A program made the translations under genes and the position numbers. Of a stretch of DNA of 64,000 nt, positions 35,572 to 47,809 are shown in pieces (the first letter of the stretch is position 1; the number at the start of each line of letters is the position of its first letter). The DNA comes from Acanthochromis polyacanthus (taxonomy: Eukaryota > Chordata > Actinopteri > Pomacentridae), in NCBI RefSeq assembly GCF_021347895.1, contig NC_067125.1:9692768-9756767 (forward strand), written 5' to 3'. The notes beneath the pieces are model-generated. The model had not been told where the DNA came from. It ran no database searches and saw only the letters and a list, made by a program, of their open reading frames with translations.

Positions 35572-38500
35572 CTTTACAATATTTGTTTACAATTACTTGT
35601 TAAAGTACTACAACCCTAAATTGTAAGTAACCACTTTTTTCATGCATTTATTATTTATTTCATGTTAACTTTTAGTCAATATTGGACTTTTGTCTTTTCA
35701 GTCAACATGATTCTGTAGCATTTATTTTACAGCTGTAATCAGGTATTACGATTAGTGCACCCAGAGCCAAAAGGAATCAGTAACCTTAAACTCTCATCTC
35801 ATCCTCTGCCCACTCTTCACCCATCGTCAAGGTTACCACAGCCACAGTATCTGCTGGTTGTGCGTGTGATTGTCTGTGTGCATGTTTAGTAAATGGGAGT
35901 GATTTTGTCTCTTCGTGCGTGTGTGTTCCATTGCCTGGTTTTCCTGTTTGTTATTGTGGTCAGAACAGAGGCAGGAGAGCTGGAATTGGAGAGGTTTATG
36001 TGGTGTGCTGTATGTAAGCAGATCCTGCAGAGAATGACACTCTGTTGGCCGAGCACAGTGTGTTTTACTGTGTGTGGTTTCAAGATTTCATCTTCAAGCT
36101 CTATATGCTGGTTCTGTTTGAAATCAGCAGCGGTGGCCTCGAAGCTCATCTCTCAGCGACTGTATCATGCTGAAAGAAAACGATGGTCAAATCTAAAATA
36201 GTACGTCTTCGTGCGGGATTTTTGCTTTTGCATCACCAAATCATTAAATGATTTTGTAAATATTTTTGAAAACTAAAATATTTTTTACATTGTATTATTG
36301 TGTAAGTAATACCACACTCTGCCTCATGTCAGTCCATATCCTGCCACTTGTGTTTGCTTTTCTCTTCTAGGTTTGACCAACATGTGGACATGTTGCAGCA
36401 CATTAAACTCTGGAGAGCCGTGTCACGCAGCGCTGTCTGCTCCAACAATCAGCGAGATTGTCATTAGCAAAGTAGCATAGCATGGCCCCCGAGCTATATC
36501 TTAATGAATAATCAACAGATGGGGAGATAAAGAAGCAACAGTAAAACCATACAAAACACTGATGAGAGAGAAAACTGGCAGAATGGACAGCTGGTGTTCA
36601 GCACAGACAGCCTGCCTTCCCGTTGCTCTCTTTCCATGTGAAGATTAGATAACATCTCTTACCTTATTCACTGCAACCCACATAGATTCTGCTCCATTGT
36701 ACAAAGGTAGGCTGCCATGTCAAAGAAAGGAGGAATAACCTTGCCTGGTCGCCCTAACAACACTGGATGAAAGGGAGACAGAAGAAGTAACATGTATGTA
36801 TGGAGTATTTATGTATTACTTGTATTTTAACAACAATTATATTCGAGAAATGGTCTGATCTGGTCCTTTTAAAATATCATTAATGGGTTTTGTTTTAAGT
36901 ATTTATGCCACAAATGTTGGATTTGTGGCCAAGAATAATTGTTAAACAGGGGGCTGTGGTTGAGAAGCTGTGCCATAAAACAAGGCATGAGTGGAACAAG
37001 GTATAAAAGTGGTTATCATAATAGACTTGTCATTGCAAAAGAGTCGTATTGACAGCTAACACATCTACCATGTCCGATATCATTCCACACTGAGCCAACA
37101 CACAGACCACCATGGCAGAGCAACACCCCTACCACAGTATATGCACTATATCTCTGCTGTTCTGCACCATTAACACACCGATCTCACACGCAGCTCGACT
37201 GTAAAGGTCATCCCGTTCACCTCTGGTTCCTCATCATCTTTCAACTGCACAATCTCCTGTCCGTGTAAAGAAAAGAGGGTGAAGAAGATTCACATAAACA
37301 TGTTCATGCAGCGAATCATGCACATGGACAAGAGAAGGAGTGCATGTGAGCGGTTAACAAGCCGGTGTTTGAATGCTCTCCTCCCGTTCCTTGTCAGTCC
37401 CAGGCTTTGATCTGTCTTCAGGGTGTCAGCTGGCAGCCATGTTTGTTTGCCCAGCGAGGTAGGCTACCTGTGTAATTACCTCTAACGAAGTGACTTGTTT
37501 TGATTTGGCCTGAAATCTAATCCCCAGCCGGGATGAAGATGTGGAAACGGGTTTGAGGTTACTTGGGGATTTTGAAGTGAGAGTTTGGCCGTGGCTGTGA
37601 CCAGTTGAGCTGTTTCGGGGGTGAAAAGGTTCGGCCGGTGAGTTTTAGGGGAAGTTTATATTGTGAGGAGGGAAATTTTTTGGCTTGGGGTGAGTTTGGA
37701 TTGTTACCGTTCTTTTAGTTACATCCACCCAGATTTTTCAATACTGCCAAGCTTTCCTCATTTTAAATCTATCTTGTTCTGTTTACCTCCTAATATGGAG
37801 GATACGCACAAACCAGAGGATCTAAACATACCTACATGTTGACTCAAAAGTTCTCCTGGATCTAAAAAACACATACGGTACATACACACTTCTGCTCCTG
37901 TGAATCATTTAAGCGCTGGCAGCAGTTCAAGAAATCCTCAAAGAGAATCTTGTTGGCAGGAGGCTGCAGCACTTCACCTCTCAGTGAAGGTTAGCGAGAA
38001 CACAATGAGGCTCTCCTCTGCTCTGTCCTCTGCTTTCACTTCTCTCCTCATCCCCTTCTGTCCACCGTAATCATTTAATCATTTCCTTCTAGTTAACCTT
38101 CATCTAATCTGTTAATAGTCATACTCCTTCCAAATTTCTGAGGTCATTCCAGATGCACAAAGACGATCATTACTTCTGTCTTTATGTACTTTATTTTTAA
38201 ATCATTGCTTTCTGTATTAACCTACCCCAACACTCTCTACATCACGTTCCCATTAACCAAACCTCCTGTGATGATAAAATACATAGTATGTGTATGTGTA
38301 AGGTGATTTGACCAAACACAACTTTATATTCCTGACTGACAAATCCAGCTGTTAATGGTCAATGTCTAGACATTTTTAGGATTTCGGGAATTTTCAGCTG
38401 TTTATTAACAATTCTCCATGAAAAAAACTTCACAATTGAAGGATTTATCTGTGGTGTTGTCAGTTGTTTCAAATTGCCTCTTCAAAAAGCAAAATCAAGA

Positions 38501-39784
38501 CTTCTTTCCTTTTTGATGGATTATGTCCATGTCACAGGACTTAGTGTGAAAGGCCATAGAGCTTCCCATGGGCTTCCTGCAACCGATAAGAAACGTAAAC
38601 ATACACGGTGACCTGAAAAAGACTGCGGTGTAGCTAATGAAGGGGAATCGACGGAGAAAGGTGTGGATGTGGATGTTGTACTCTCACACAATGATCTGAA
38701 TTTTGGAAGGAGACGGGATGGACCGTACAAAGTAAGGAAGTGTCCCTCACACAACACCGGGTGAGCGTCCCCCTTATTAAGACTTTTTTTTTCCCTTCTC
38801 ATGGGAGCACATGCATATACACATATCGCTTCAAAAATGACACCATGTGTGCACATCCCCTTTACATCCCTCCCCTAACCTTAATCCATGCGGGCGGGGA
38901 TGTAAAGGAGATCTGGTGGTCAGTGTTTATTTGCTCTATCTCACTCGCTTCTTTCTGAGAGGAACAAGAGCCATGTTGGAGACGCTGCATGAGGGCTGAG
39001 GGTACATCCTTCTCCTTCCTCTTCACCTCCTCACCCTCTCCCTCCACTACACCTCCCCCCCAATCTCTTTCCTGCACCTCATAAGGATTCCATTGAAGAG
39101 CGGCAATGTGTTGTTGATGTTTAATTGTGGAGGCGAACCCAGATGCAAATCAACCAGAAACCGACCTAGTGAAATCAAACTGGGACAAGCAATGAGAGAT
39201 GTCTGTCCTCCTAGCCTGTCCAGGGCAGATGCACTAATGCTTACGGACCACAGGAACCTCTGATTTCAGATAAGACAATAGATCATATTATATTACACTT
39301 GTGTGTCACACATTCACTCAGACATAAATAACTGTGTTTCAGCTTTTTCTCTCTGCATCATTATGAGTACAAAGGATTATCAAGGATTACTACACTCCTC
39401 AACAGGTTGTTTAATTCTGCTGGTATAATTTGAATAATTCATATGCTTAATTTTGCCCGAAGATTCACTTCATGACCCACAATTACTTTTTGTGATACTT
39501 TCATTGTAGGACATTAATGTCTGGCACTGAGGAGATAGCATTTAATTTCAAGAATAAGATAAATAATGTCAAGTACTTTGCAAATGTTTAAAACATGCAA
39601 CTGTATGTGAATACAAAAGGCACACAAAGGCGTGTCTTTGTAACATTACTTTCAAAATGCAGAGTTGCAAGTGCTAGATCAACTTAATGAAGAGAAAAAG
39701 CAAAAGTGGGGAATTTTGAAATACAATTATACTGCAAATAATGAAGGTAATTGTTATATTTTTTAAAAATTAAACAATATGACT
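35570..39784. other. Intergenic desert
   Basis: No gene or repeat firmly recognised. GC-balanced unique stretches occur at 36.36-36.50, 37.38-37.70 and 38.52-39.08 kb. Frames of up to 111 codons at 38.5-38.96 kb overlap on opposite strands and carry no domain. Confidence 0.45.
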
Positions 39785-39905
39785 ACAACTACTGCTATGA
39801 CTACAGGTACTACTATTATTATGAGTAGTGGTAGTCGGAGTAGCAGTAGTAGCATTCGCAGTAGTCAGAGTAGTAGTAGTAGTAGTAGTAATAGTGGAGG
39901 TGATA
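39785..39905. repeat. Imperfect (AGT)n trinucleotide repeat
   Basis: ACTACT then GTAGTAGTAGTAGT units with interruptions. Confidence 0.85.
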
Positions 39906-40035
39906 GCAATAGCATTCATTTGTAAAATAATAATTGTACAACACTTTTGGGGTTAGTAGCACATATTTTCTGATATAATGAAATTTTGACTGCATAGCTT
40001 AATTTTTGCATTTAGACCAAACTATTCATGCAATT

Positions 40036-40168
40036 ACTACTACTAATAATAATAATATACATATTGCATATCTTCACATGTTTCTATTTATAGAAAATTA
40101 TGCAGATATGATTCTGATGACATAGTTAATAATAATAATAAGAAGAATAAGAATAAGAATAATAAATT
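40036..40168. repeat. AAT/AAG trinucleotide-rich stretch
   Basis: TACTACTAATAATAATAA near 40040 and AATAATAATAAGAAGAATAA near 40126-40168. Confidence 0.85.
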
Positions 40169-40194
40169 TAGTTTTATTTATTTCTAACCTGTTG

Positions 40195-40345
40195 TCGGAG
40201 TGTGGCTGAAGCCTATCCGGTGCGGCCGGTTGTCCTCCGGTCCCGGTGTGACCCGGTGCTTTGGTTCGCCGCATTCCACCCGCACGCGCAGTCATAAACA
40301 TCCTAGTCCCAGACGCGCGAGGGCAGGAAGTGCGCGAGAGCAGGA
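40195..40345. promoter_or_regulatory. Compact CpG-rich patch 3.5 kb upstream of foxl2
   Basis: About 17 CpG dinucleotides are packed into roughly 150 bases, between AT-rich trinucleotide repeats and AT-rich sequence. On the minus strand the patch continues into AACAG/GTTAGA, a possible splice donor. It could be a small promoter or a CpG-rich enhancer. No product is recognised. Confidence 0.4.
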
Positions 40346-42619
40346 ATTCCAGTCTTTGGAGCTACATTAAGAGCCTTTACAGTGATGGGCCTCCACAGTC
40401 ACATATAGCAGAAACTATGCCCATGTGTCAATTTAGATATAAATATGTATATTTATGTATATATAACACATATATATTGTGTATGTAACAACCCAGAAAA
40501 TGCTTGGATTGTCTACTATAAATAATAAGAGGCCTATTGTAATACAATAAGCTTATTAACAACTAAATATTCAGAAGCTACACAGAGATTATTTTTTTTT
40601 TATTATTATTTCAGAAATAATATATTTTTTCCCAATTCAAAGTCACGCTCTTTAGGGAGGAGAATTTCCCTTGCCTTAACTGCTATACTTTATATTTATG
40701 TGCATACATTTCCAGTGAATTTGAATGAATGTTTTAAATTTGTTTCAACAGTTGTGGAGCTCTGTCTGTGTGTGGGGGCCGGAGGGTCGGATCTTTTTAT
40801 TGGACCGTTTATTCAAGAGGAGTTTGGAATCAAGCGATAACTTGAGAAGACTTTTAGAGGATGTATATTTGTCTAAGAAGAAAACACGGACTCTTCTCTG
40901 TCTGTGATAGCCTGCACGGTCGCTGGAGTGCATGCCGCTGTCCAGCACATCTAAAACAGACCAGGGAATACACCTTATAGCCCTGAGCATTAGCAATTCG
41001 TTTACAATGGTGAGCTTATGGCATCTGTCATTATTAAATACAATCTCTATAATATCTCACAACAGAAAAAAAAAGCTTTTTAATTCACTTACATTGGTAT
41101 AATGATTATGTCTAAGAGACTGAACCCTCAGCTCCTTTCCAATTTTCCATCTGAGCCGTATCACACAGAGAAAGTTAACACAGGCTAGCTTACCTATCAG
41201 CAGGCATTTCAGTCACACCTTCTATTTCATTTCTGACTATTTAAGGTCAGGCTTATTTATGCTCTATTTGTTTTTCTGTAGTTTATCAAAGTTGCCTAAG
41301 AAAACAGGCTATACTTTCAAATTAACATTCCTCAGCGAATCACTGAAGCCTACACAGCCAGTTCAAGTTTCAGCTCCTTGTTTTGTTTACGGATTGTCGA
41401 CATGCTAGTTTACTGCTTTGTGGTGACATGAAGCGCGTGCGTGCGGCAGCTCAAAGCCGGAAAGCTAAAGGTAGAAAAATGGAGGAGAGAAAAAAAAAAC
41501 AGGCTGAGACACTGAAACCAACAGCGGAAAGCTGGAGAGACACCGTAGGATGTCCTATAAGTCAGTCTGAAATAGAGAGTAGAACATTTATTGTCAAAGT
41601 CGGTGACGCATAAAGATACTCAAAATGGCATCATTCAGGTGAGTCAAACATCAGGCTAATTAGCAAAGAAAGCTATCACAACAGGTAAGGTGGCTATTCT
41701 CTAGATTCTTTAAAATATTTGACATGGTACAAAGATAACCTAGAATTTGGAATAACCACACACAACTATACTTTATTTGGCATATTTCTTTTTAGAGATA
41801 TTTCTGTTTATAATTTAGTTTTTAACATTTTAGCCCAAAAGCAGGTTAGCTAGTAGCAGTGTTTCAGGGAGAGATTTTGAAATGACTCTTTGCAGAATGG
41901 AAAATACTATAATGGATTATATTCAAGAGAGAAAACGACTTCTGTGTTGATATATTAAAAGACAACTAAATGTACTGTAGCAACATTAATGCTTGTGTAT
42001 TTTTAAAAGTCATATTTATATTTTTTGGCATTTCTTCCAATGGTTTTATTAGTCTAAAACACCGGAAATGGTCGTATAAAAAATTACCAGTTTAAACAAA
42101 TGCTTAGTCTGAAAGGTCTTCCTTCAAAACTCTGCTGAGTGATTCCTATACTTTTATTTAGTTTGAGTGCAGAACCAGGGAAGAGGAGAAGACCACAGAC
42201 TTTCTCTGGAACATTAAAAGAAGACTAAACAACCCACCAAATCAAAAGGTAAACTTAAACACATAGCAGGCAAGGACAGATGAGTCTGCTTTGTTTTTGC
42301 TTTATTTTCACAAACTTACTTACCACGCTACACGTTTTATTGACTTATGTGTGTTAAATGTACACTAGGCCCAATACATTTAATTAATTTTTTTCACAGT
42401 AACACTCTAGACTTGCAGAACTGATGAAACACATAATCCATTAAAATATTCAACCTTGACTTTTTAAAACATAATTTCCTAGAGACACGCTTGATATTAT
42501 ATTTAGTGTACAGCTACTGCTATCATTTTAATGAGCTGCAGATTGATAAGTGGATTTAGACTCGTGTAATTTGATGGATGTATTAATTAACATATTGAAT
42601 GATGTCATGTTTCGACCAA
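40346..42619. other. Intergenic, proximal to foxl2
   Basis: Mostly AT-rich. A GC-balanced stretch at 40740-40990 has overlapping 60- and 83-codon frames on opposite strands; neither resembles a known protein. 41380-41620 is similar. Either may be regulatory or part of an unannotated non-coding transcript. Confidence 0.4.
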
Positions 42620-43030
42620 GCCAAAACACCTAACAAGAAAAGGCACAAGAGTGGTGTCGAGATTATCTAGAAATTCTCTCAGTCTCAAACACGTGGAAAA
42701 AAAACACAAGGACAAGGAACAACATCGCGCTGTAACCCTCGAAGCTGTGAGTCTGTGGTAATTGCACGTTGACTGATGGTTGGCTCTCGGTGCGGTTCAG
42801 CTGCTGCAGCCAGGCTGCACACTGGGTGCAGGGTGATGACACACATGGCAATGCTGCTCCACCTGCACACAGTCCCAGAGCACGGAAATACACTTCCAGA
42901 GAAAGCCGAGGGGACCCTCATGGGTGGCCAGAGAAATGTATACCTCTACATGCACTTCGATCGCCAATGTGAGCTAATTAAGCAGATTTTTCTGAGCTGC
43001 AGCACATTGAAAATATTTGAGTTACATTTT
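42620..43030. promoter_or_regulatory. Conserved-looking non-coding block upstream of foxl2
   Basis: Unique mixed-composition sequence 0.8-1.2 kb before the foxl2 ATG, with E-box-like (CACGTG) and homeodomain-like (GAGCTAATTAAGC) motifs. It has no coding signature on either strand despite modest open frames. The call rests on sequence character only. Confidence 0.3.
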
Positions 43031-43431
43031 TGCAGAGGGTAGTCAAATATGTTTGACTAAACGGATTTTGCTGAAAATATTTGCATGAACCTTTATGAAA
43101 CTGCATGGAATATATTTAAATATATGGAAAAGTTTTGCTTAAAAATATCCCCCAATATCTTATTTTTAGGCTGCTATATTGTGCATGGAACTTGCTTTCT
43201 CTCTAAACCAAAACAGAAAGGAAAATGTATCAATAGCCTTTAATGCATGCTCAGTTTAAAGTCTAGTCGTTTTTGTGCATCATCTTGCATTTGTAGCCAA
43301 GTTTTCCAACATTGGATTTTTTTTCTCTTATCTGAATACAAATGGGTGTTTAATATCCATATTGTGCTATTTTGACCCGGCTCTGATTAACACAAATTTC
43401 AACATGTAAAGAAGAGCTGATTAATTTTTCA
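43031..43431. other. AT-rich segment upstream of the foxl2 leader
   Basis: Unique AT-rich DNA with octamer-like ATTTGCATGAA (about 43079) and a palindromic ATATATTTAAATATAT (43110-43125). Probably part of the distal promoter; no direct evidence. Confidence 0.35.
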
Positions 43432-43805
43432 TTGACTATACCACCAGAGGCGGAACTCAAATACGCGCAAATCACAAAGCACTACGTCGCTGCGCGGAGA
43501 GCATTGGAGCAAAAGCAGCCTGTCAGTGGCCCTGAAAAAAACATGAAGGGCTGGGCTTACCGACTCACTAACCACAACTTGGGTTTGCGCGTCCATCAGA
43601 AACCAGTTTCGAAAAATCCCAGCAGAAGAGAGAAGAAGGTCTGGTGCATGTCACCTACTAAGCAGCAAAATTAAGGCACCTCTGTGCGCCGTTTGGAGGA
43701 CAACTTTTACGCAGCCTGCGGCTCTGCAACGAGCGACAGACAAGCGGCCAAAAAGTTTTGCTTTTCAGCGTTTGTTCTGGACTTGTTTTTGTTTTGGTGT
43801 GCGCG
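43432..43805 (+). promoter_or_regulatory. foxl2 5' leader / proximal promoter, with a possible upstream ORF
   Basis: This GC-richer, repeat-free segment directly precedes the foxl2 start codon. It contains an ATG-initiated 43-codon ORF (43543-43674) that ends 131 bases before the foxl2 ATG. I see no convincing TATA box at a fixed distance, so the transcription start is not defined here and the leader boundaries are inferred. Mammalian FOXL2 has an unspliced leader of a few hundred bases, consistent with this arrangement. Confidence 0.5.
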
Positions 43806-44726
43806 ATGATGGCCACTTACCAAAGCCCAGAGGATGACGCAATGGCCTTAATGATCCATGACACCAACACGACCAAGGAGAAAGAGCGACCCAAAGAGGA
43901 GCCGGTCCAAGACAAAGTCGCGGAGAAGCCGGATCCGTCCCAGAAACCACCGTACTCCTACGTCGCTCTCATTGCCATGGCTATACGGGAGAGCTCAGAG
44001 AAGCGCCTCACTCTGTCCGGCATATACCAGTATATCATCAGCAAGTTCCCCTTCTATGAGAAGAATAAAAAAGGTTGGCAGAACAGCATCAGACACAACC
44101 TGAGCCTCAACGAGTGCTTCATTAAAGTTCCTCGGGAGGGCGGCGGGGAGAGAAAAGGGAATTACTGGACACTGGACCCGGCCTGTGAGGACATGTTTGA
44201 GAAGGGGAACTACAGGAGACGACGCAGGATGAAGCGGCCTTTCAGACCTCCACCGACGCACTTCCAGCCGGGGAAGGCTTTGTTCGGAGGGGACGGCTAC
44301 GGCTACCTGTCCCCTCCCAAGTACCTGCAGTCTAGCTTCATGAACAACTCCTGGTCGTTAGGCCAGCCGCCCACTCCGATGTCCTACACGTCCTGTCAGA
44401 TGGCCAGCGGCAACGTGAGTCCAGTGAACGTGAAGGGACTGTCAGCTCCTTCATCTTACAACCCCTACTCCCGGGTGCAGAGCATGGCGCTCCCCAGCAT
44501 GGTAAACTCTTACAACGGCATGAGCCACCATCACCATCCAGCGCACCCCCACCACGCGCAGCAGCTGAGCCCGGCCACCGCGGCACCGCCCCCGGTCTCC
44601 TCCAGTAACGGAGCGGGCCTTCAGTTCGCTTGCTCCCGCCAGCCCGCGGAGCTCTCCATGATGCACTGCTCTTACTGGGAACATGAGAGCAAACACTCGG
44701 CGTTACACACGAGGATTGATATTTAA
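43806..44726 (+). CDS. foxl2: Forkhead transcription factor Foxl2 (teleost foxl2/foxl2a), complete single-exon gene
   Basis: A 306-residue open frame matches teleost Foxl2 from end to end. Residues 1-46 are the acidic/basic N-terminal arm. The forkhead domain spans about 47-141: it opens with KPPYSYV (47-53), has the recognition helix around [12 protein letters not shown] (91-102, with Asn93 and His97 as the expected base contacts) and ends in the basic stretch RRRRRMKR (137-144), a nuclear localisation signal. The Cys of DPACED is residue 127, equivalent to human C134. The C-terminal half is rich in Pro, Ser, Tyr and His (HHHH at 241-244) and ends in the family tail HTRIDI. The mammalian 14-Ala tract is absent, as is usual in fish. 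The start is one of two adjacent ATGs (43806, 43809); the second has the stronger context (A at -3, G at +4). The open frame extends upstream to 43758, but only from a TTG. Known role: nuclear regulator of ovarian differentiation and of cyp19a1a, and of pituitary and eyelid development. No neighbouring gene lies within 10 kb. Confidence 0.97.
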   Translation: MMATYQSPEDDAMALMIHDTNTTKEKERPKEEPVQDKVAEKPDPSQKPPYSYVALIAMAIRESSEKRLTLSGIYQYIISKFPFYEKNKKGWQNSIRHNLSLNECFIKVPREGGGERKGNYWTLDPACEDMFEKGNYRRRRRMKRPFRPPPTHFQPGKALFGGDGYGYLSPPKYLQSSFMNNSWSLGQPPTPMSYTSCQMASGNVSPVNVKGLSAPSSYNPYSRVQSMALPSMVNSYNGMSHHHHPAHPHHAQQLSPATAAPPPVSSSNGAGLQFACSRQPAELSMMHCSYWEHESKHSALHTRIDI

Positions 44727-45590
44727 AGTTTACCAAATGGTCTGTGTAAAAGAAAAAAAGAAATGAAAAGAAACAAGAAAAAATGAAGACTCTAAGAGTG
44801 AGAGTGAATTCCTGTGATTTCAAAACAGAACCAGCAGTATTTTAAGAGACCATTCTGATGAGCTGTTTGGGTCCAGCTGACATTCATAAATAGCGATGGA
44901 GAGATAAACGCCAGTTGATGTTGACATAGTTTTACCAAATGGAAACGGGAGGTAAAGAAGCCATCAGTACGCATCAGGTAGCACAACCTCTGGGAGCCAT
45001 TTCGTGCGCCTGTAACTCTCTTGGACTGATGACCATAATTCGGTATCGTAGTAATAATTGTGAAATGAAAAACTTCTCATTTTCAAGGGGATAGACATTG
45101 CTGACCTTGCTCCAGCTGTACTTTTGGTATGCGTCATTATTTCTCTCCATTTTACGCACGGCTTTTCCGAAGTGTTGCCGAATGAAATGTGGACATGAGA
45201 TGCCCTAATTAAGTCAGTGCTTAAATATGTACTTAAATCAGAGCTCATTTTGGCCTTCTTAGTAGCATGTACTGAGCAAGGCCTGCACGGTGAAACCTCA
45301 CCTCCAGTCATGAGTTGGAAAGTTTGTTAGGTCGAAAAAAAGTGTGGACTGCCAAAAATACAATTCAGGGCTTTTCATATTTCTTGATTACATTTGTATG
45401 TATGATGTAAATTCCAAGATGACACCAGCCAGTGCCAGGTTTTGTTAATCTTTTTAATTATTATTATTTTTTATAAATGTGATTAGCCATGTCTCATTCA
45501 TGTCGGGGCCATGTTTCATTTTAATTAGCACTTTCCCCTCTTTTCTAGGTTTGTGAATTTCTTAATAAACTTGTATTTCTTAAAATAATA
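44727..45590 (+). other. foxl2 3' UTR
   Basis: AT-rich, repeat-free sequence runs from the foxl2 stop codon to the first good polyadenylation signal, AATAAA at 45564-45569. The length (about 0.86 kb) is reasonable for a teleost foxl2 mRNA. The part around 45430-45560 has TAAT-rich conserved-looking blocks. Open frames here on the minus strand are unsupported shadows. Confidence 0.7.
45564..45569 (+). terminator. foxl2 polyadenylation signal AATAAA
   Basis: Canonical hexamer about 840 bases after the stop codon. A T/G-rich stretch follows at roughly 45605-45625, where a downstream GU element would be expected. Cleavage is probably near 45585-45595. Confidence 0.65.
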
Positions 45591-46929
45591 CAGTGGTCCT
45601 GAAGTAATCTGTGTTATGCTTTAGGCTTTGAGAGTAACCACTGTTGATATTAGAAAACAACAAGCAACAGGTTTGGGATGGTAACATAAAGAGCAACATA
45701 AAAGTACTACGTTATTATGATGTTTTATAGTTTATTCAGAAAATATATTGATGGTGCAGAGTTAGGAGGTAAAAATGGTTTACTGTATCCAGACACAAGG
45801 TTTTTTGAATATATATTCCTCATTTTTTATCTGCACATTTATTAAAGTTAATTTTAGTCAACTAGTGTGATCAGATGAAAAGTTTTTTTTAAAGAAAATA
45901 GTATCAGTAATAATTACAATATTAATAGCAAACATTTTCGTTTGGCAACAGAGTCACAGTGATTTATGTCTACAATATAGTCAATTTAAATGCACCTAAA
46001 CAATTATTTCACAAGTCCTTTACAAAACAACATGTATTATGCATCATTTCTTAAGTCATTTATTCCTGCTAAATCATGTAATATATATATGGTTTTTTTT
46101 CTTTTTAAAATTTCATAATGATTGACTGAAGAGTATGTCAATCCACATGTTTTTAAATTTTAATTACAAGCACGTAAAAGACACCCAAAAACATATGAAA
46201 TACAGAGTTTTCCAAAACATACTGGATGTGGGAACATGAACTCGAATTTATGTTAGAAAGCTATTTTTTCAAAAATACTTTTATACTATAGCTGCAGCAG
46301 CAGTAACACCACCACCACCACCACTACTACTACTACTACTACGAGTAATAATAACAAAAAATAATGAGATAAAGTTTCGATATTATAGTGGAGTTGCTAA
46401 TTTTTGTTTCTCCTTCTGCAGAAGGGCTGCCAATAAGAACCAAATACAGATTTGTTTAGGATGTAAAGTGAGGCAGTGTAATAAAATGCAATGCAAATCC
46501 GTCTCACATGCGTTCATAATAATAATAATCCTTTTTACACAAGAAAATTTGTATTAACGTAACTCATCCCAGCCTGCTTTACATTGCTGACACCAAGTAT
46601 TTTATGAAGATGAAAGTATAAGTTCCATACATGCAGCTCCTCTTTTTTGCTCTTGTTTTAGTTGAATTAAAACCCTTTTGTGAGCCTCAAAGGACCACTC
46701 CGTCCCTCTGAGGACGAGCTTCAACTTTTAGATAAAAGCAAAACGACTTAATACACCTCCTCCCTCCCATTATCACTATTATATTACCACAACGCATCGG
46801 GATATCGGTGCAGTTTGTCGCAAGGCGTGTAACACATCACAGCTAATATTGAATTATTATAGAATTGTTTAGAAAGTTGACCAGTTGCATAATATGACTT
46901 CTTAATGCCCAAAAGCAATTTGTAAATGA
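45591..46929. other. Intergenic downstream of foxl2
   Basis: AT-rich sequence with a CCA/CTA trinucleotide run (46306-46342) and AAT runs near 46515. No gene recognised. Confidence 0.5.
46306..46342. repeat. (CCA)n(CTA)n trinucleotide repeat
   Basis: ACCACCACCACCACC passing into ACTACTACTACTACTAC. Confidence 0.9.
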
Positions 46930-47350
46930 ATTTATGGGATCGCCCTTTGCAGATGACAAGCCCAGTATAACCCAATATAATTCAGAGCCTCCCAACAGGA
47001 GATGCATTCACAAATTCACCTCCATCCACCCTCTCTTCTCCACAGACTGTCAAACACAGGCTCATCATCCAAGTGCACCAAAAAGAAAAAAAAAAGAAAA
47101 AAATCCTTGCATGTATTTGTGCTGCAAAGAACACCAATGGCTCCATGAATTAAACCCACACTTGTAGCAGTGGTATAGCGGAATATTAATAACGTTTGCA
47201 TGAGCTTTGCTTGATTATTTCAACCATTGCCACCGCTTCCATTCACACCAATAGGTATATGTGTGAGTACAGATTAGCTAATTATAGGGGACGGAAATTC
47301 GAATTAGCAAAGGGAGCTTCATTAATACCATTACTACTTTTTTCTTTTTT
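46930..47350. promoter_or_regulatory. Candidate conserved non-coding element downstream of foxl2
   Basis: Repeat-free sequence rich in homeodomain-type cores (TTAGCTAATTA, GAATTAGCAAAG, TTCATTAATA) and an octamer-like TTTGCATGAG. This texture is typical of vertebrate developmental enhancers. Short open frames on both strands look like chance. Confidence 0.35.
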
Positions 47351-47502
47351 TAAATTGGCATTTTATATACATTCTGTTCCAAACGCTTCGAGTTAAATTC
47401 AGATAAAGAGGGAAATGAAAAGTATGAATAATAAATAAGAGTATAAAAGTTAACAATAAGGAATTACATGTATTAAAAGTCCAAATTAATTATTTTCTGC
47501 TA

Positions 47503-47503
<1 letters not shown>

Positions 47504-47578
<75 letters not shown>
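47504..47578. repeat. (TG)n microsatellite
   Basis: About 37 perfect TG units, 2.8 kb after the foxl2 stop. Confidence 0.97.
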
Positions 47579-47580
<2 letters not shown>

Positions 47581-47695
47581 TGTTTCTCATTGTGTGGGTG
47601 TGTGAATCTTGTAGTCTACAGTTTTCTTGACCCACTTCTGCACTTCCCATTTCAAAAAATATTTTAGTCGTTTAATATAATATATTATATATATA

Positions 47696-47696
47696 A

Positions 47697-47730
<34 letters not shown>
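47696..47730. repeat. Compound (AC)n(AT)n microsatellite
   Basis: About 13 AC units followed by five AT units. Confidence 0.95.
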
Positions 47731-47809
47731 TAGAAATTCTAAGTAAAACTAAAATGCTAGCAATTCAAAATGTGAATTCAAATGTAGTCAGCCTCGCATT
47801 TTTCTCCTT

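Noticed and set aside
38521..39077. Overlapping 71-111 codon frames at 38.5-39.08 kb as a gene
   Set aside because: Frames on both strands compete, with no domain, start context or splice evidence.
43758..43805. N-terminal extension of Foxl2 by 16 residues ([15 protein letters not shown]), which would look like a signal peptide
   Set aside because: It would start at TTG (43758), not ATG. Known Foxl2 proteins begin MMA, and a signal peptide makes no sense for a nuclear factor.
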